A DNA stretch of 64,000 nt from Synechococcus sp. MIT S9220 (GTDB lineage Bacteria > Cyanobacteriota > Cyanobacteriia > PCC-6307 > Cyanobiaceae), in assembly GCF_014304815.1 (NCBI RefSeq), contig NZ_CP047958.1:434001-498000 (forward strand). Reading direction: 5' to 3'. Positions 47,620-56,163 of the stretch are shown here, in pieces. Both the position numbers and the translations under genes were made by a program. How positions within the stretch are numbered: position 1 is the stretch's first letter; each line of letters starts with the position of its first letter. Below the pieces are notes generated by a model. The model was given only the letters and a program-made list of their open reading frames with translations. It did no database searches and was not told the origin of the DNA.

Positions 47620-47791
47620 TAATTCTGCCTTGAGTGTCGAATCCTTCGGTGTTTTTAGGTAAATTGGCTTGCATCATGTTGACCATGGAGTCAACCATCA
47701 TCGACATTGCCATGGGAACCGATGAAACAGACTTGTTGAAAGCGTCTGTTTGATTGGGGTCAGACCTGGTGGTGTCTCTAAGAATTGGCAT
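47606..47791 (-). CDS. Met-rich small protein between cpeE and cpeS, 61 aa
   Basis: 61 residues. Residues 27-41 read MAMSMMVDSMVNMMQ, seven Met, likely one amphipathic helix, flanked by polar ends. It overlaps cpeS by 14 bases and is transcribed with it, so it is probably a real gene. No family recognised. Confidence 0.5.
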   Translation of the reverse strand: MPILRDTTRSDPNQTDAFNKSVSSVPMAMSMMVDSMVNMMQANLPKNTEGFDTQGRINDEY

Positions 47792-47842
47792 GTCAGGGTG
47801 TGTCGACGAAAAAACTAGGAGTCTGTCCGGTTGATTGATGGA

Positions 47843-47874
47843 ATTGGATTGGCGTTCACTAGCGCCAATCCAAT
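47843..47874 (-). other. strong intercistronic hairpin downstream of cpeE
   Basis: 12-bp perfect inverted repeat ATTGGATTGGCG / CGCCAATCCAAT with 8-base loop, between cpeE and the small gene. There is no T run, so processing or mRNA protection is more likely than termination. Confidence 0.6.
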
Positions 47875-47918
47875 TATCTCTGATTCAAAGAAGAATCAGC
47901 GGACAACTCCTTGAAGGG

Positions 47919-48653
47919 TTAAGCCTTCGAAATAGAAATGATCCGACCACCTTGGGCTTGGATGCTCCGAAGCGTTGCAGACATGGAGCTTTGAGTCACA
48001 ACTGATTTCTGCATCACACGCCGATTAGCGCTGACCTGACGACTAGTCGTCCAAAAGATTGAGATTCCCTTGGCGTTGCCAACGCTCTTGCGATCGACAA
48101 TTGCAGGTGCATTGCCAGTGGAGAGACTGCTCAGCAGTTTTGAACCATTGCTGGCTGCGTCGTAGCCTGCGTAGCCGGCATCAACTGCAATTCCACGTGT
48201 GTAGTTAATGGTTCGTCCGCCAGTAATTGATTCGCCTGATCGATTGTGGGGGACTTGGTCGATCCCAAAGGCAGCTAGATATTCTTCGCTGTAGGTGTAG
48301 CTTGCAATTTCTGCCTCATACCCTTCAGTGTTCATGCGGGTGACATGCTCCATCAGTTCGTTCTGATCATGAGGAGGTCGTCCCAATAAATGCTTGAAAT
48401 TGAGCTCTACAAATTGATAGGGGCTCTTGTCTTCTAGGAAAAGTCTCTTGTAAGTATCAGATTGCGCAAGCGCTGTCACGAACCCTTGAACCGAAAGATC
48501 GCCATTCATAAACAAGGCTTCGAGAGACTTGTTGACGTCCAACTCCATGAGGTGACGGTTACCGAAAACCTGCTTGTAAATGCTTTGAATCACTTCATCA
48601 GCATGTCCCAGATCTGCATTGGCCTGGGTTGCCAGTGTGGTGGTTTCCGTCAT
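47919..48653 (-). CDS. cpeE: phycoerythrin I-associated rod linker CpeE
   Basis: 244 residues. One PBS linker domain at the N-terminus (FGNRHLMELDVNKSLEALF, FVELNFKHLLGRPPHDQNEL) and a CpcD-like end (MSATLRSIQAQGGRIISIS). No bilin cysteine motif at the N-terminus. Attaches PE-I hexamers within rods. Second linker of the unit after cpeC. Confidence 0.85.
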   Translation of the reverse strand: MTETTTLATQANADLGHADEVIQSIYKQVFGNRHLMELDVNKSLEALFMNGDLSVQGFVTALAQSDTYKRLFLEDKSPYQFVELNFKHLLGRPPHDQNELMEHVTRMNTEGYEAEIASYTYSEEYLAAFGIDQVPHNRSGESITGGRTINYTRGIAVDAGYAGYDAASNGSKLLSSLSTGNAPAIVDRKSVGNAKGISIFWTTSRQVSANRRVMQKSVVTQSSMSATLRSIQAQGGRIISISKA

Positions 48654-48687
48654 GTCTCAGGTGATTAGGTGATGGGTCAATTTTTTA

Positions 48688-48710
48688 GGCCCTTTGATCA
48701 TCAAAGGGCC
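48688..48710 (-). other. palindromic hairpin between cpeC and cpeE
   Basis: GGCCCTTTGATCATCAAAGGGCC, 10-bp arms with a 3-base centre. No T run on the coding strand; likely intercistronic stabiliser or processing site that tunes the cpeC/cpeE ratio. Confidence 0.6.
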
Positions 48711-48739
48711 TATTCAACAAGTCGTTGATGGAAATTCGC

Positions 48740-50386
48740 TTACATCACTTCGGTGATGGAGACGATTTTTCCACCTCTGGCATGGATGTACTTCATCTGG
48801 CTGGACATGTCTTTGCCAGACACCAAGTAGGTGCTTCCTGCAGTGCGTTGCCTGGAGCGTGCAGCTTGAGCTGCAACTACAATCCGGAAGCGCTTTTTGG
48901 TGGGATCTGGTGCACCAGATTGGGTGCCAGTTCTGTTGATTCTCGTTGTGGTGGAGCTCCATCCGCCCGGAACCATTCCTGTTGCCACTGAAGTGACCAA
49001 CGAAGAACTGGTTAGAACTGTGTCGCTTGCCGCGAAACCTTCGGCCAGCTTGAGATGACGGTTGAAGGCAACCTGTGAGCGGCCGTCTTCGGAGAGAATT
49101 CGTGCGAAAGGCACGGTGTCTTCACCGAACGTGCTTTGGTATTCCTCGCAGTCAACGTAACTGCAAATTTCCGCGTCGTAACCACCTTCAGCAAGAATTC
49201 GAGTGTGCTCACTGATTTCTGCTTGGGATTTTGGCGCACGTCCAAGGAAATGCTTGAAGTTCAGTTCGATGAAGCGATAGGGGGCATTGGTCTCGAAGAA
49301 ACGCTTTTTGTATTCGGCGGAAAGGCCAATCGCCCGCACAAATTCGCGAGTGCTCAGATAGCCATCGATGAATTTGCTTTCTGCAGATACGGACCGTTCG
49401 AATTCCATGAGATGGGGGTTGCCCATCACCTGCTTGTAAGAGGCCCGAATCAGTGCATTCAGTTGATCTGCACTATCGCCAGGACAACGTTGGAACGTTT
49501 CTTGCTCCCTTTGCCCCAACCCAAAGAACACGTAGGAGTCACCGCGCATCGGCGCGCTATCGCTGCCGCTGGTGATTCCAGGAGCTTTGCTTGGAATCTG
49601 ACCACGCGAGAATGCTGTGGAGGGGCGGACTCCGATGGCTTCGGAAGGACGGCCGATGCGGGGGGCGATTCCTGACGCCATGCTGCTTGTCAGTGCACTG
49701 CTGCCTCCGCGTGCGCTGTCACTTCCAGCAAAGCTTTTTTGCAGTGCTGCCAGCATTGAGAATGCTGAGGTGGCCAGATCTGCGGGTGAGCTCCAAGCAC
49801 GTGCATAGGGAACGATGTCACTGCCAAATACCTCGAGGTATTCAGCCGAGTCGATGATGCTGTCGATCAGTGCAGCGTGGCCGCATTCAGCCTGCAAGCT
49901 GATTTTTTGAGACACCTCAGCCTGAGAATGGGGTGCGCGACCCAGCAGATGCTTGAAGTTCAGTTCGATTCCACGTTGTGGGGCAACCGCAGAGAAGAAA
50001 CGAGACTTGTAAAAGCTTGACTGCGCCAGCCCTCGGATGAAGTCCCTAACTGTGAGCCTGCCGTCTCTCAGTTGTGCTTCCAGTTCAGTGCAGCGTTCAA
50101 AATCCATGACGTGCGCGTTGCCGAACACCTGTCGGTAACTGGCAGCAATCACGTCATCCAGTGATGCCTGGTCGTCGGGGCTGTAGCACTCCGCTGTCAC
50201 GCGGTGGGGACAATCCTCATGGCTGCGAGGACCAACGCCGATCGCCATCTGATCGCATGACTGTTTGAGGAATTCGCCAATAGTCAGTGCAGGCTTCTGA
50301 GCGTTTTGCCCTTTCCTTTGGAAGCTGACAGGGCTATTCCACTTGGTTTCAGCGCCGAATCCGTTCGAAGTTTGGTTGGTTGCCAT
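48740..50386 (-). CDS. cpeC: phycoerythrin-associated rod linker CpeC, two linker domains plus CpcD
   Basis: 548 residues: N-terminal bilin box (CDQMAIGVGPRSHEDCP, Cys44 and Cys59), first PBS linker domain (about 75-215), a Ser/Gly-rich joint, second PBS linker domain (about 300-435, FVRAIGLSAEYKKRF and FIELNFKHFLGRAPKSQAEI), and a C-terminal CpcD domain (MKYIHARGGKIVSI). Freshwater CpeC has one linker domain; the doubled form is a marine phycoerythrin linker type. The Cys motif suggests it may carry a bilin. Confidence 0.88.
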   Translation of the reverse strand: MATNQTSNGFGAETKWNSPVSFQRKGQNAQKPALTIGEFLKQSCDQMAIGVGPRSHEDCPHRVTAECYSPDDQASLDDVIAASYRQVFGNAHVMDFERCTELEAQLRDGRLTVRDFIRGLAQSSFYKSRFFSAVAPQRGIELNFKHLLGRAPHSQAEVSQKISLQAECGHAALIDSIIDSAEYLEVFGSDIVPYARAWSSPADLATSAFSMLAALQKSFAGSDSARGGSSALTSSMASGIAPRIGRPSEAIGVRPSTAFSRGQIPSKAPGITSGSDSAPMRGDSYVFFGLGQREQETFQRCPGDSADQLNALIRASYKQVMGNPHLMEFERSVSAESKFIDGYLSTREFVRAIGLSAEYKKRFFETNAPYRFIELNFKHFLGRAPKSQAEISEHTRILAEGGYDAEICSYVDCEEYQSTFGEDTVPFARILSEDGRSQVAFNRHLKLAEGFAASDTVLTSSSLVTSVATGMVPGGWSSTTTRINRTGTQSGAPDPTKKRFRIVVAAQAARSRQRTAGSTYLVSGKDMSSQMKYIHARGGKIVSITEVM

Positions 50387-50442
50387 GGTTCAGATCTAAT
50401 GAAAGGTTGTTGGGTTGTGGTCGAATGCTTGTTCAGATGAGA

Positions 50443-51327
50443 TCAGGTCACCGGAGTGATGCTTGCGATCTTTCCGCCTTCTCGGTGAATCCTTTTGAAT
50501 TGCTCAGAAAGCTTGTCGAACGGAACGTAGAAGACCCGGTTGCTGCGGGTATAGCGAGAGATGCGCCGCAGATTGTTGGCGCTGTAGCCCGTGACTTCCA
50601 CGCGGTACGTCATGCCCTCCTCGCCAGCACCTGCACCCAGTCGGGTCGGTGCATCCTGCAAATTGGTTGAAGGGCGGAAACTCCAGCCTGTGGCCTGAGT
50701 GGATGACGGAGGAACGACCGGAAGTGGCAGGTTCTGATAGGCCGCACCGCCAAGCTTGCTGCGGTTGCCAGCCAGATCACCCTTCAGGCTGCTGCTGCTG
50801 TTTCCACGCAACAACTGGAAGCTCCAGGTGAATTCCTGGAGAGTCGTGCAACATTCGGTTTTCCAACCGCGTTGATAGGGAACGGTCCACTCACCGAATG
50901 CATTCTGGTAATCGTCTGAATCCAGAAAACTGTCGATATCGGCTTCATATCCCTTGCTGTCTAGGCGTTCAGCATGGGTGCGCATTTCCTGGAAGTCTTC
51001 AGGAGCCCTTCCGAGAAAGTGGCGGAAGGCCAGCTCGATGTAGCGATAACGCGCGCAGCTGTCGAAAAAGCGTGTGCGATACAGCTCGCTCTTGGCGATG
51101 CGTCGCACCAGTTCTCGCACGCTGATTTCACCGAGCTTGAACTGCGATTCAGCAATGATTTGGCGCTCGCTTTCCATGACGTAAGCGTTGCCAAGCACCT
51201 GCTGATACACCTTGCGGATGACCTGCTCCTTCTTGGCATCGTCGTCGCCAGGGAGCAGTTCGAGGGGTGCTTCACTCTCGTCCGAGAAGCGCTCGACCCC
51301 CAAAAGCGAGGCAGGACCGAAGGGCAT
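50443..51327 (-). CDS. mpeD: rod linker of CpeD type (MpeD)
   Basis: 294 residues starting PFGPASLLGVERFSDESEA, the CpeD-like start. One linker domain (AYVMESERQ..., YIELAFRHFLGRAPEDF) then a CpcD domain (VFYVPFDKLSEQFKRIHREGGKIASITPV). No N-terminal bilin box. It is the first gene of the cpeC-E-S-T-R unit. Named mpeD in marine strains and orthologous to freshwater cpeD. Confidence 0.75.
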   Translation of the reverse strand: MPFGPASLLGVERFSDESEAPLELLPGDDDAKKEQVIRKVYQQVLGNAYVMESERQIIAESQFKLGEISVRELVRRIAKSELYRTRFFDSCARYRYIELAFRHFLGRAPEDFQEMRTHAERLDSKGYEADIDSFLDSDDYQNAFGEWTVPYQRGWKTECCTTLQEFTWSFQLLRGNSSSSLKGDLAGNRSKLGGAAYQNLPLPVVPPSSTQATGWSFRPSTNLQDAPTRLGAGAGEEGMTYRVEVTGYSANNLRRISRYTRSNRVFYVPFDKLSEQFKRIHREGGKIASITPVT

Positions 51328-51470
51328 GAAGGTTCTCGCGATATTCGCAGGCCCTATCGTCTGTCAGAACTGCCGTGCGCGAGCGCCTTCTTTATAAAGC
51401 TCAATCAAGTGTGTCTAAATATTGCGTGACGTGACAATTCAGTGCTCCTGGAAGGGGTCTTGAGCAGGCA
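51328..51470 (-). promoter_or_regulatory. promoter region of the mpeD-cpeC-cpeE unit
   Basis: On the minus strand a TATAAA-like box occurs at about 51391-51397, before mpeD. It is the only candidate seen in the 143-base gap; no confident -35 box. Confidence 0.35.
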
Positions 51471-52187
51471 TCAGTTTTGGTTTTCTGAACCATTTTTCGC
51501 TTTCAGCGATTCCAGGCTTGTCCGCGTTGAGCTGCGTGTTAGCGGGTTCCATTGATCCAGTTCAAGCGCTCCACGGTTCAGCAATGTCTCCAGCTGCTGT
51601 CCAAGACCTCGGCACAGACTGAAGTCAGCTCCCCGAATCGATTCGACGCAGTCAAGTGCTGCAGCTTCGAGGTCTGCGCCTCGGAAATCGGCCATATCCA
51701 GCTGGCTGGTTCCAAAGCGTGTGCCTCTGCACATCGCACCTCGCAAGTTGGCGTGTCGAAGATCTGCCCCAGCCATCGCCGTGCCATCGAGAATTGCCCC
51801 GCTGAGATCGGTCCCGCTGAGATAGGCACCCATTAACACCGCTTTGCGCAGGTCAACTCCTCTTAAATCTGCGTTATTCAGAAAAGCACCATTGAGCTTT
51901 GCTCCTGGACCAACAGCACCGCTGTTTTGATGATCGAAATTCTCAGGAAACTTGGTGCTCGAGTCGTATACCGCCAGACGTAGATCTGCGCCTTCCAGTT
52001 TGCATTGGCTTAAATCACTGCCACGCAGGTTGCAACGGCAGAGCAAGGCGCCGCTCAGATCACGTTGACCTAAATCCTGTTGGCTCCAGTCGGAACCACG
52101 AGCATCCACTGCTGAACCTTGTGCGTTTTCAGGCGTTTGCGTCTCGGGGGCCGTCCAGTTGCGAAGGTCGATGAATTGAGACGTCAG
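51471..52187 (-). CDS. pentapeptide-repeat protein (probable CTG start)
   Basis: A right-handed quadrilateral beta-helix type repeat: A(D/N)LXX units such as LSGALLCRCNLRGSDLSQCKLEGADL, NADLRGVDLRKAVLMGAYLSGTDLSGAILDGTAMAGADLRHANLRG (given in parts). The first canonical start, GTG at 52109, gives 212 residues, but in-frame CTG at 52187 has a perfect AGGAGG exactly 8 bases upstream and gives 238 residues, adding TSQFIDLRNWTAPETQTPEN. The repeats are similar to those in DNA-mimic and thylakoid-lumen proteins. It lies between mpeD and mpeE; function in the locus is unknown. Confidence 0.75.
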   Translation of the reverse strand: MTSQFIDLRNWTAPETQTPENAQGSAVDARGSDWSQQDLGQRDLSGALLCRCNLRGSDLSQCKLEGADLRLAVYDSSTKFPENFDHQNSGAVGPGAKLNGAFLNNADLRGVDLRKAVLMGAYLSGTDLSGAILDGTAMAGADLRHANLRGAMCRGTRFGTSQLDMADFRGADLEAAALDCVESIRGADFSLCRGLGQQLETLLNRGALELDQWNPLTRSSTRTSLESLKAKNGSENQN

Positions 52188-52377
52188 AGCTCGATCCTCC
52201 TGAATTGCATTGCATCGAGGCTACCTCTCCTCCACCTGAATGATCTAATTCAATCAGTGCTCAAGGGTGATGGTTGTTGAGATTGAGTTGGTCCTTGCTC
52301 CTTGTGTGGGCCCTATCAATCGATCATCCCTTGATGGAGTGCTGAATTGCGCTGTTTTGGGACTGGATGCATTCATC

Positions 52378-52405
52378 AAAAAGCACCGACTGGATCAGTC
52401 GGTGC
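52378..52405 (-). terminator. intrinsic terminator of mpeE
   Basis: GCACCGACTG / CAGTCGGTGC 10-bp stem with 3-base loop; on the minus strand followed by five T. Confidence 0.85.
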
Positions 52406-52459
52406 CGTGATGTTCAACTCTTCGTTGAGCTTGGTTTGCTGAATCCTCAGCCTCTTTCC

Positions 52460-53359
52460 TTATGCCCAGGTTTTAGCATTCTTAGACTGATACATGCGTT
52501 GGAATGCACCGCTGTAAGGGTCTTTGACGGCTTTGGAGTAAACGAATCCACTGACGTCGTATCCAGAACCTGATTGAGAAATTCGGCGAGCGTTGCTGAA
52601 TTCCACCACCAGTTGGCTGCGCCCTTCGATTGTTGTATCTGAAGCAGCGTTGGCTGGAGTGACTCTGGCAAGATTGGTGAATGTGGAGCAATAAGCACCA
52701 GCTGCCGAAGTCCAGGCGCGTGGATACGGAACAGTGTCTGTTCCAAACACCTCCAGATACTCCCCAGAGTGGGTGATTTTGTAGATCAATGCATCAAATC
52801 CACCTTCGGCGATGAGCGTGATCGCTGCACTCACTTCAGCTTGATTAATGGGGGGTCTTCCAAGCAAATGCTTGTAGTTCAATTCGATGCCGCGAATCGG
52901 CGAAACACGATAGAAATACTTTTCTTTGTAGAGGTCTGACTTGGCAAGTCCTGCCACGAAATCCCTCACGCTGATTTCGCCGGTGCTGAGTTGCGACTCC
53001 AGCTCAGTGCAGCGCTGGTTACCCATGGGGCCCAGGTTGCCGAAAACCTGCTTGTAGCTTGCGGCGATCGCTGTCTCTAGGGCATCGCTTCCGTTGGCTG
53101 CGTAAACCTCGTTGACACTGCTGAAAGGACATTCGCTGTGAACCCTTGGTCCGATGCCAATGCCCATGGAGGAACACAGGTTTGCTTTGTATTCCTCAGG
53201 TGTTGAAGCAGCGAGGCCCTGGCGCGGAATCAAGTTGCCTTTTTCGCATTCCTGGCGGTAGAGATTGGTCGCCGTGTTGCGTCGTGTTTTGGTGGAGTTC
53301 CCTGCGGCGTAGGAGACGCGGTTCAGGTTCGTGAAATCACGTGTCGGCTTGATGGCGAC
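52460..53359 (-). CDS. mpeE: PE-II-associated rod linker MpeE-like (bilin box)
   Basis: 299 residues from ATG at 53359. N-terminal extension with CSSMGIGIGPRVHSECPF (Cys63 and Cys78 from this start), plus an extra Cys39, then a linker domain (CTELESQLSTGEISVRDF, GIELNYKHLLGRPPINQAEV). No CpcD domain. Same box as MpeC (QHCSAMGIGIGPR). Member of the MpeC/MpeE/MpeF/MpeG group; the exact member is inferred from its position. Confidence 0.8.
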   Translation of the reverse strand, partial: VAIKPTRDFTNLNRVSYAAGNSTKTRRNTATNLYRQECEKGNLIPRQGLAASTPEEYKANLCSSMGIGIGPRVHSECPFSSVNEVYAANGSDALETAIAASYKQVFGNLGPMGNQRCTELESQLSTGEISVRDFVAGLAKSDLYKEKYFYRVSPIRGIELNYKHLLGRPPINQAEVSAAITLIAEGGFDALIYKITHSGEYLEVFGTDTVPYPRAWTSAAGAYCSTFTNLARVTPANAASDTTIEGRSQLVVEFSNARRISQSGSGYDVSGFVYSKAVKDPYSGAFQRMYQSKNAKTWA

Positions 53360-53676
53360 CATTACTGATCTCAAAGGAGTGCTTGTGAACAGACAGTAAT
53401 CGCGTTTTCGGATGAACTCCTCAGAGCAAGGAGGCTTGCAACAAAATGTTTTCTCGCGATTCTTCGACTTTCTTAATGGTCGCCGATTAGATGCTTAATG
53501 CTTCTTCACCTCAAGTATTTTGTGGTGCATTGGTTGTCATCAAATGATGCTCTTTTTTGCTTCCAGTAGCTCTTTTGCCGCAAATCTTCGCGTCATCTCG
53601 TGCCTCCATCATGGGAATGGCCGTTCTGCGTCGTCAGTTGTGCCTAAAAACGATGTCTAAATCAACCGTACTTCAA
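53360..53676. promoter_or_regulatory. 317-bp region between mpeE start and cpcG2 end
   Basis: No gene seen. Includes a small hairpin CTCCT..AGGAG near 53417-53430 and AT-rich stretches that presumably contain the mpeE promoter. No terminator of cpcG2 found by eye. Confidence 0.4.
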
Positions 53677-54399
53677 TTAGCGAGTGCCATACATTTCTCC
53701 GGCAACAATAAGGAGAACTCTGATGATTTCAAAGGCTCCAATCGCAGCCAGGCCAAGCCAGGCCTTTTTAGCCCACTCAGGGGTTTTGATATAGGCAGGG
53801 ACAAGCGTCTCAATTTCAAGCCTGGCTTGTAGTTTCTGGTCCCATTGTTGATCTCTCCAGTCGCTTCCGTAGCGAGGATATTGCTGGTAGATCGGCATTA
53901 CTCCGGTTGAGGCACCTGGAATCACGCGTGAGCGCTGACTTGGAACATCGTCATAGCCAAATGAATCCAGATATTCGCTGCTGTCGAGCACAGCATCAAC
54001 AAAGCTGCTGAAGCCTTTCTCTGCAATCAGGATTGACCAGCTGATTCGCTCGCTTTGGCCATGCACTTCTCTGCCGAGAACGCGGCCAACCACCTGATCG
54101 ACAAGCCTGTAATTTGTGCTGCAGGCCACATAGCCTTCTTGGAAGCGTCTTGACAGCAGTAAGCCGCGGATGAAGTCCCTGGTTGTGATGCTTCCATCAC
54201 GAAACTGGGATTCAAGGTTCACGTCACGATCGCATTCCATGGCGTGAAAGAAGATCTGCCGATAGGCCTGCTCGATCTGGAAGCCCCGGTCTTCACGGCT
54301 TGGATATGTCGCGCGATTCAGCTCAGACTTCAGGCCGCCCTGGTCGCCAACACGGTTGTTCTGGCTGGTCAGCGGGTAGTCGAGCAGCTGAAGCGCCAT
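53677..54399 (-). CDS. cpcG2: rod linker of CpcG2/CpcL type with C-terminal membrane anchor
   Basis: 240 residues. Linker domain (MECDRDVNLESQFRDG, RLVDQVVGRVLGREVHGQ) and a hydrophobic C-terminal helix of about 25 residues (AWLGLAAIGAFEIIRVLLIVAG, about 212-234). Such an anchor is the hallmark of CpcL, which attaches rods directly to the thylakoid membrane (and photosystem I) instead of the core. A CpcG-type rod-core linker has no such helix. Known as cpcG2 in marine strains. Confidence 0.82.
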   Translation of the reverse strand: MALQLLDYPLTSQNNRVGDQGGLKSELNRATYPSREDRGFQIEQAYRQIFFHAMECDRDVNLESQFRDGSITTRDFIRGLLLSRRFQEGYVACSTNYRLVDQVVGRVLGREVHGQSERISWSILIAEKGFSSFVDAVLDSSEYLDSFGYDDVPSQRSRVIPGASTGVMPIYQQYPRYGSDWRDQQWDQKLQARLEIETLVPAYIKTPEWAKKAWLGLAAIGAFEIIRVLLIVAGEMYGTR

Positions 54400-54425
54400 C
54401 CGTAGAAATGCTCAGTCAATGCTGC

Positions 54426-55052
54426 TTATTTTATGTCTGCTTCACTGCTTTCCCGCTGAGACCCGTCGTGTCTCTTCATCTCCTTGCGAATCATGTTGCC
54501 GAGGTGAGATAACGCATCACCCAGTGCTTCGGCATTGGCTCCTGCTCCCAATCTGCTGTAACTGGCCACTGAATGCAGGCGCAGTCGATCCAGAGCTAGC
54601 AGTAAGCCAGACACTGGCACGTCGAGTAGTGCATAAAGCTCTGCCAGGCATTGCATGCCCTCGCTATCCGTAACGTCGCTTTTACGTAATGCGGTGCCGT
54701 AAATGCTGACGCGCAGAAAATGAAAGCAGTCGCGCCAGCAGGCGTCGGCCCGATCCTGCGGGAACAACTTGCCGCCTGGTTGCACCAGCTGCGGCTGCTC
54801 TCTCAGAAGATCGGCACGCGCCTGGTCAACAAGATCTGAAACTTGCCATTGAAGTGCAGTCAGTGGAGCGGCTTCAAGACCTGACCAGTCACAACACTCT
54901 TGAATCTCTTCATCGCTGAGTAAGCGTTTGCTCTGATCGGCCTCATGGATCAGATCACGCAGGTTCTCCGGAAGGCTGGGATCTCCACTAAGCCCACACA
55001 CCTTCGAATTGCGTGCAAGTTGTTTGATGCGTTCTGCTGAAGCGGAGCTCAC
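54426..55052 (-). CDS. divergent phycobiliprotein-like protein with conserved bilin cysteine
   Basis: 208 residues from GTG at 55052, chosen because it overlaps the preceding stop as GTGA (an ATG at 55097 would overlap by 49 bases). Residues 75-190 follow the phycobiliprotein fold: VSDLVDQARADLL, LVQPGGKLFPQDRADACWRDCFHFLRVSIYGTAL (two parts) with Cys105 aligned to Cys82/84. There is an N-terminal extension of about 70 residues and a polar C-tail. Not a normal rod subunit: length and helices differ. Role unknown; could be a sensor or an assembly factor. Confidence 0.6.
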   Translation of the reverse strand: MSSASAERIKQLARNSKVCGLSGDPSLPENLRDLIHEADQSKRLLSDEEIQECCDWSGLEAAPLTALQWQVSDLVDQARADLLREQPQLVQPGGKLFPQDRADACWRDCFHFLRVSIYGTALRKSDVTDSEGMQCLAELYALLDVPVSGLLLALDRLRLHSVASYSRLGAGANAEALGDALSHLGNMIRKEMKRHDGSQRESSEADIK

Positions 55053-55495
55053 GGATGAACCGCCTTGTTTCTCAAAGTCTTGGGAAGAATTGGGCATGCG
55101 GTCAGCCAGCCGTGGCGTTCCAGATAGAACGCCCAGGCAATCTCCTGCCCCACTCCTGGGCAGTGATCGGGGACGGCATCGGCAATTGGATCACTCACTC
55201 CAAGGCTTTTCAGCAGTGCTCCAACATCGGAAGCAGACCTCGCTGCCGTGCTGCGGATGGCGGCACCAACAACCCAGGTGAGTTTGGTTGCACCTAATGG
55301 GCAGGCGTCGCTTTCGCAGGCGAGCAGCACATTTCCAGGCTTCGTCATGGCTGCGAAGGTGTCCTGCCAGAGCTGCAGGTCATCTGGTTTGAGATTCAGC
55401 CGCAGGATCTGATCCCCGACCGAATGGAGCTGTTCGTTGTCAGCTCCAACCCCCTCGAGCAACGACATGAGGTTGGCCTGCTGTGATCCATCCAT
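55049..55495 (-). CDS. phycobilisome-locus hypothetical protein, 148 aa
   Basis: Not recognised. 148 residues, alpha/beta: LMSLLEGVGADNEQLHSVGDQI, GNVLLACESDACPLGATKLTWVVGAAIR and DHCPGVGQEIAWAFYLERHGW. Its stop overlaps the start of the phycobiliprotein-like gene by four bases, so they are cotranslated and may form a complex. Beginning of the rod locus on this side. Confidence 0.55.
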   Translation of the reverse strand: MDGSQQANLMSLLEGVGADNEQLHSVGDQILRLNLKPDDLQLWQDTFAAMTKPGNVLLACESDACPLGATKLTWVVGAAIRSTAARSASDVGALLKSLGVSDPIADAVPDHCPGVGQEIAWAFYLERHGWLTACPILPKTLRNKAVHP

Positions 55496-55666
55496 CGCTC
55501 AAATCCGGCCTTGGGAACTGTATCCGTACTGTTCGGAATCTCAGTTGCCGTGCGTCAGGGATGTCACCTGAAGTCGAATGGGGTGAGGTGGGGTTTGGCT
55601 CGCGCCAGGCACTCCTGGACAACCCACGCACGATCGATACGATCGGGCCGCCAACGCTCGTGTCCC

Positions 55667-56134
55667 ATGGCTGCAGCTGAATCCAATGCGCTGATGGTCC
55701 AGCAGCTCAGTCGACAGCTGCATGCAGTGAGTGAGATCGCTGAGTCACTCACGCTGCGTTTGCTGGCCATGGAGGAGCGTTTTGAGCAGTTGCAACTGAA
55801 TGCTTTGTCTGCTGGATCAGACCCTGCTCCAGATGAAGCCAGCCAACAGCTGCTTGATGACAGTGGTGACCGTCTCAGGCATCTCCAAGGACTGCTCGAC
55901 GAAGACGCTCCCGGCCAGGTGCTCGAACTCGTGACTCCATCAGCCGATGAAATGGCTTCTGGCTGCGTTGATGAAGCCATCTCTGATCGTGAGGATCTCG
56001 ATGAGCTTGAGCCCTCGCTGAATGAGACCGTTTATGTGGATGACCCGCAGATTGATCCTGCTCATGACCAGCTCAATGATCAGCACGACAATGATCAGGA
56101 CGACAATGATCAAATTGATCTGTTGAGTGCCTGA
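55667..56134 (+). CDS. acidic hypothetical protein, 155 aa
   Basis: 155 residues from ATG at 55667. Coiled-coil start (LMVQQLSRQLHAVSEIAESLTLRLLAMEERFEQ) followed by an acidic tail ending with repeated D/N/Q (DNDQDDNDQIDL). No family. Probably not part of the rod locus. Confidence 0.5.
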   Translation: MAAAESNALMVQQLSRQLHAVSEIAESLTLRLLAMEERFEQLQLNALSAGSDPAPDEASQQLLDDSGDRLRHLQGLLDEDAPGQVLELVTPSADEMASGCVDEAISDREDLDELEPSLNETVYVDDPQIDPAHDQLNDQHDNDQDDNDQIDLLSA

Positions 56135-56163
56135 TCGTTGGGGTTCAAGGTTGCCTCAGCTGC

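Noticed and set aside
52141-52180. Alternative reading of the pentapeptide extension as a separate small ORF
   Set aside because: It is in frame with the repeats and has no stop between, so it belongs to the same gene.
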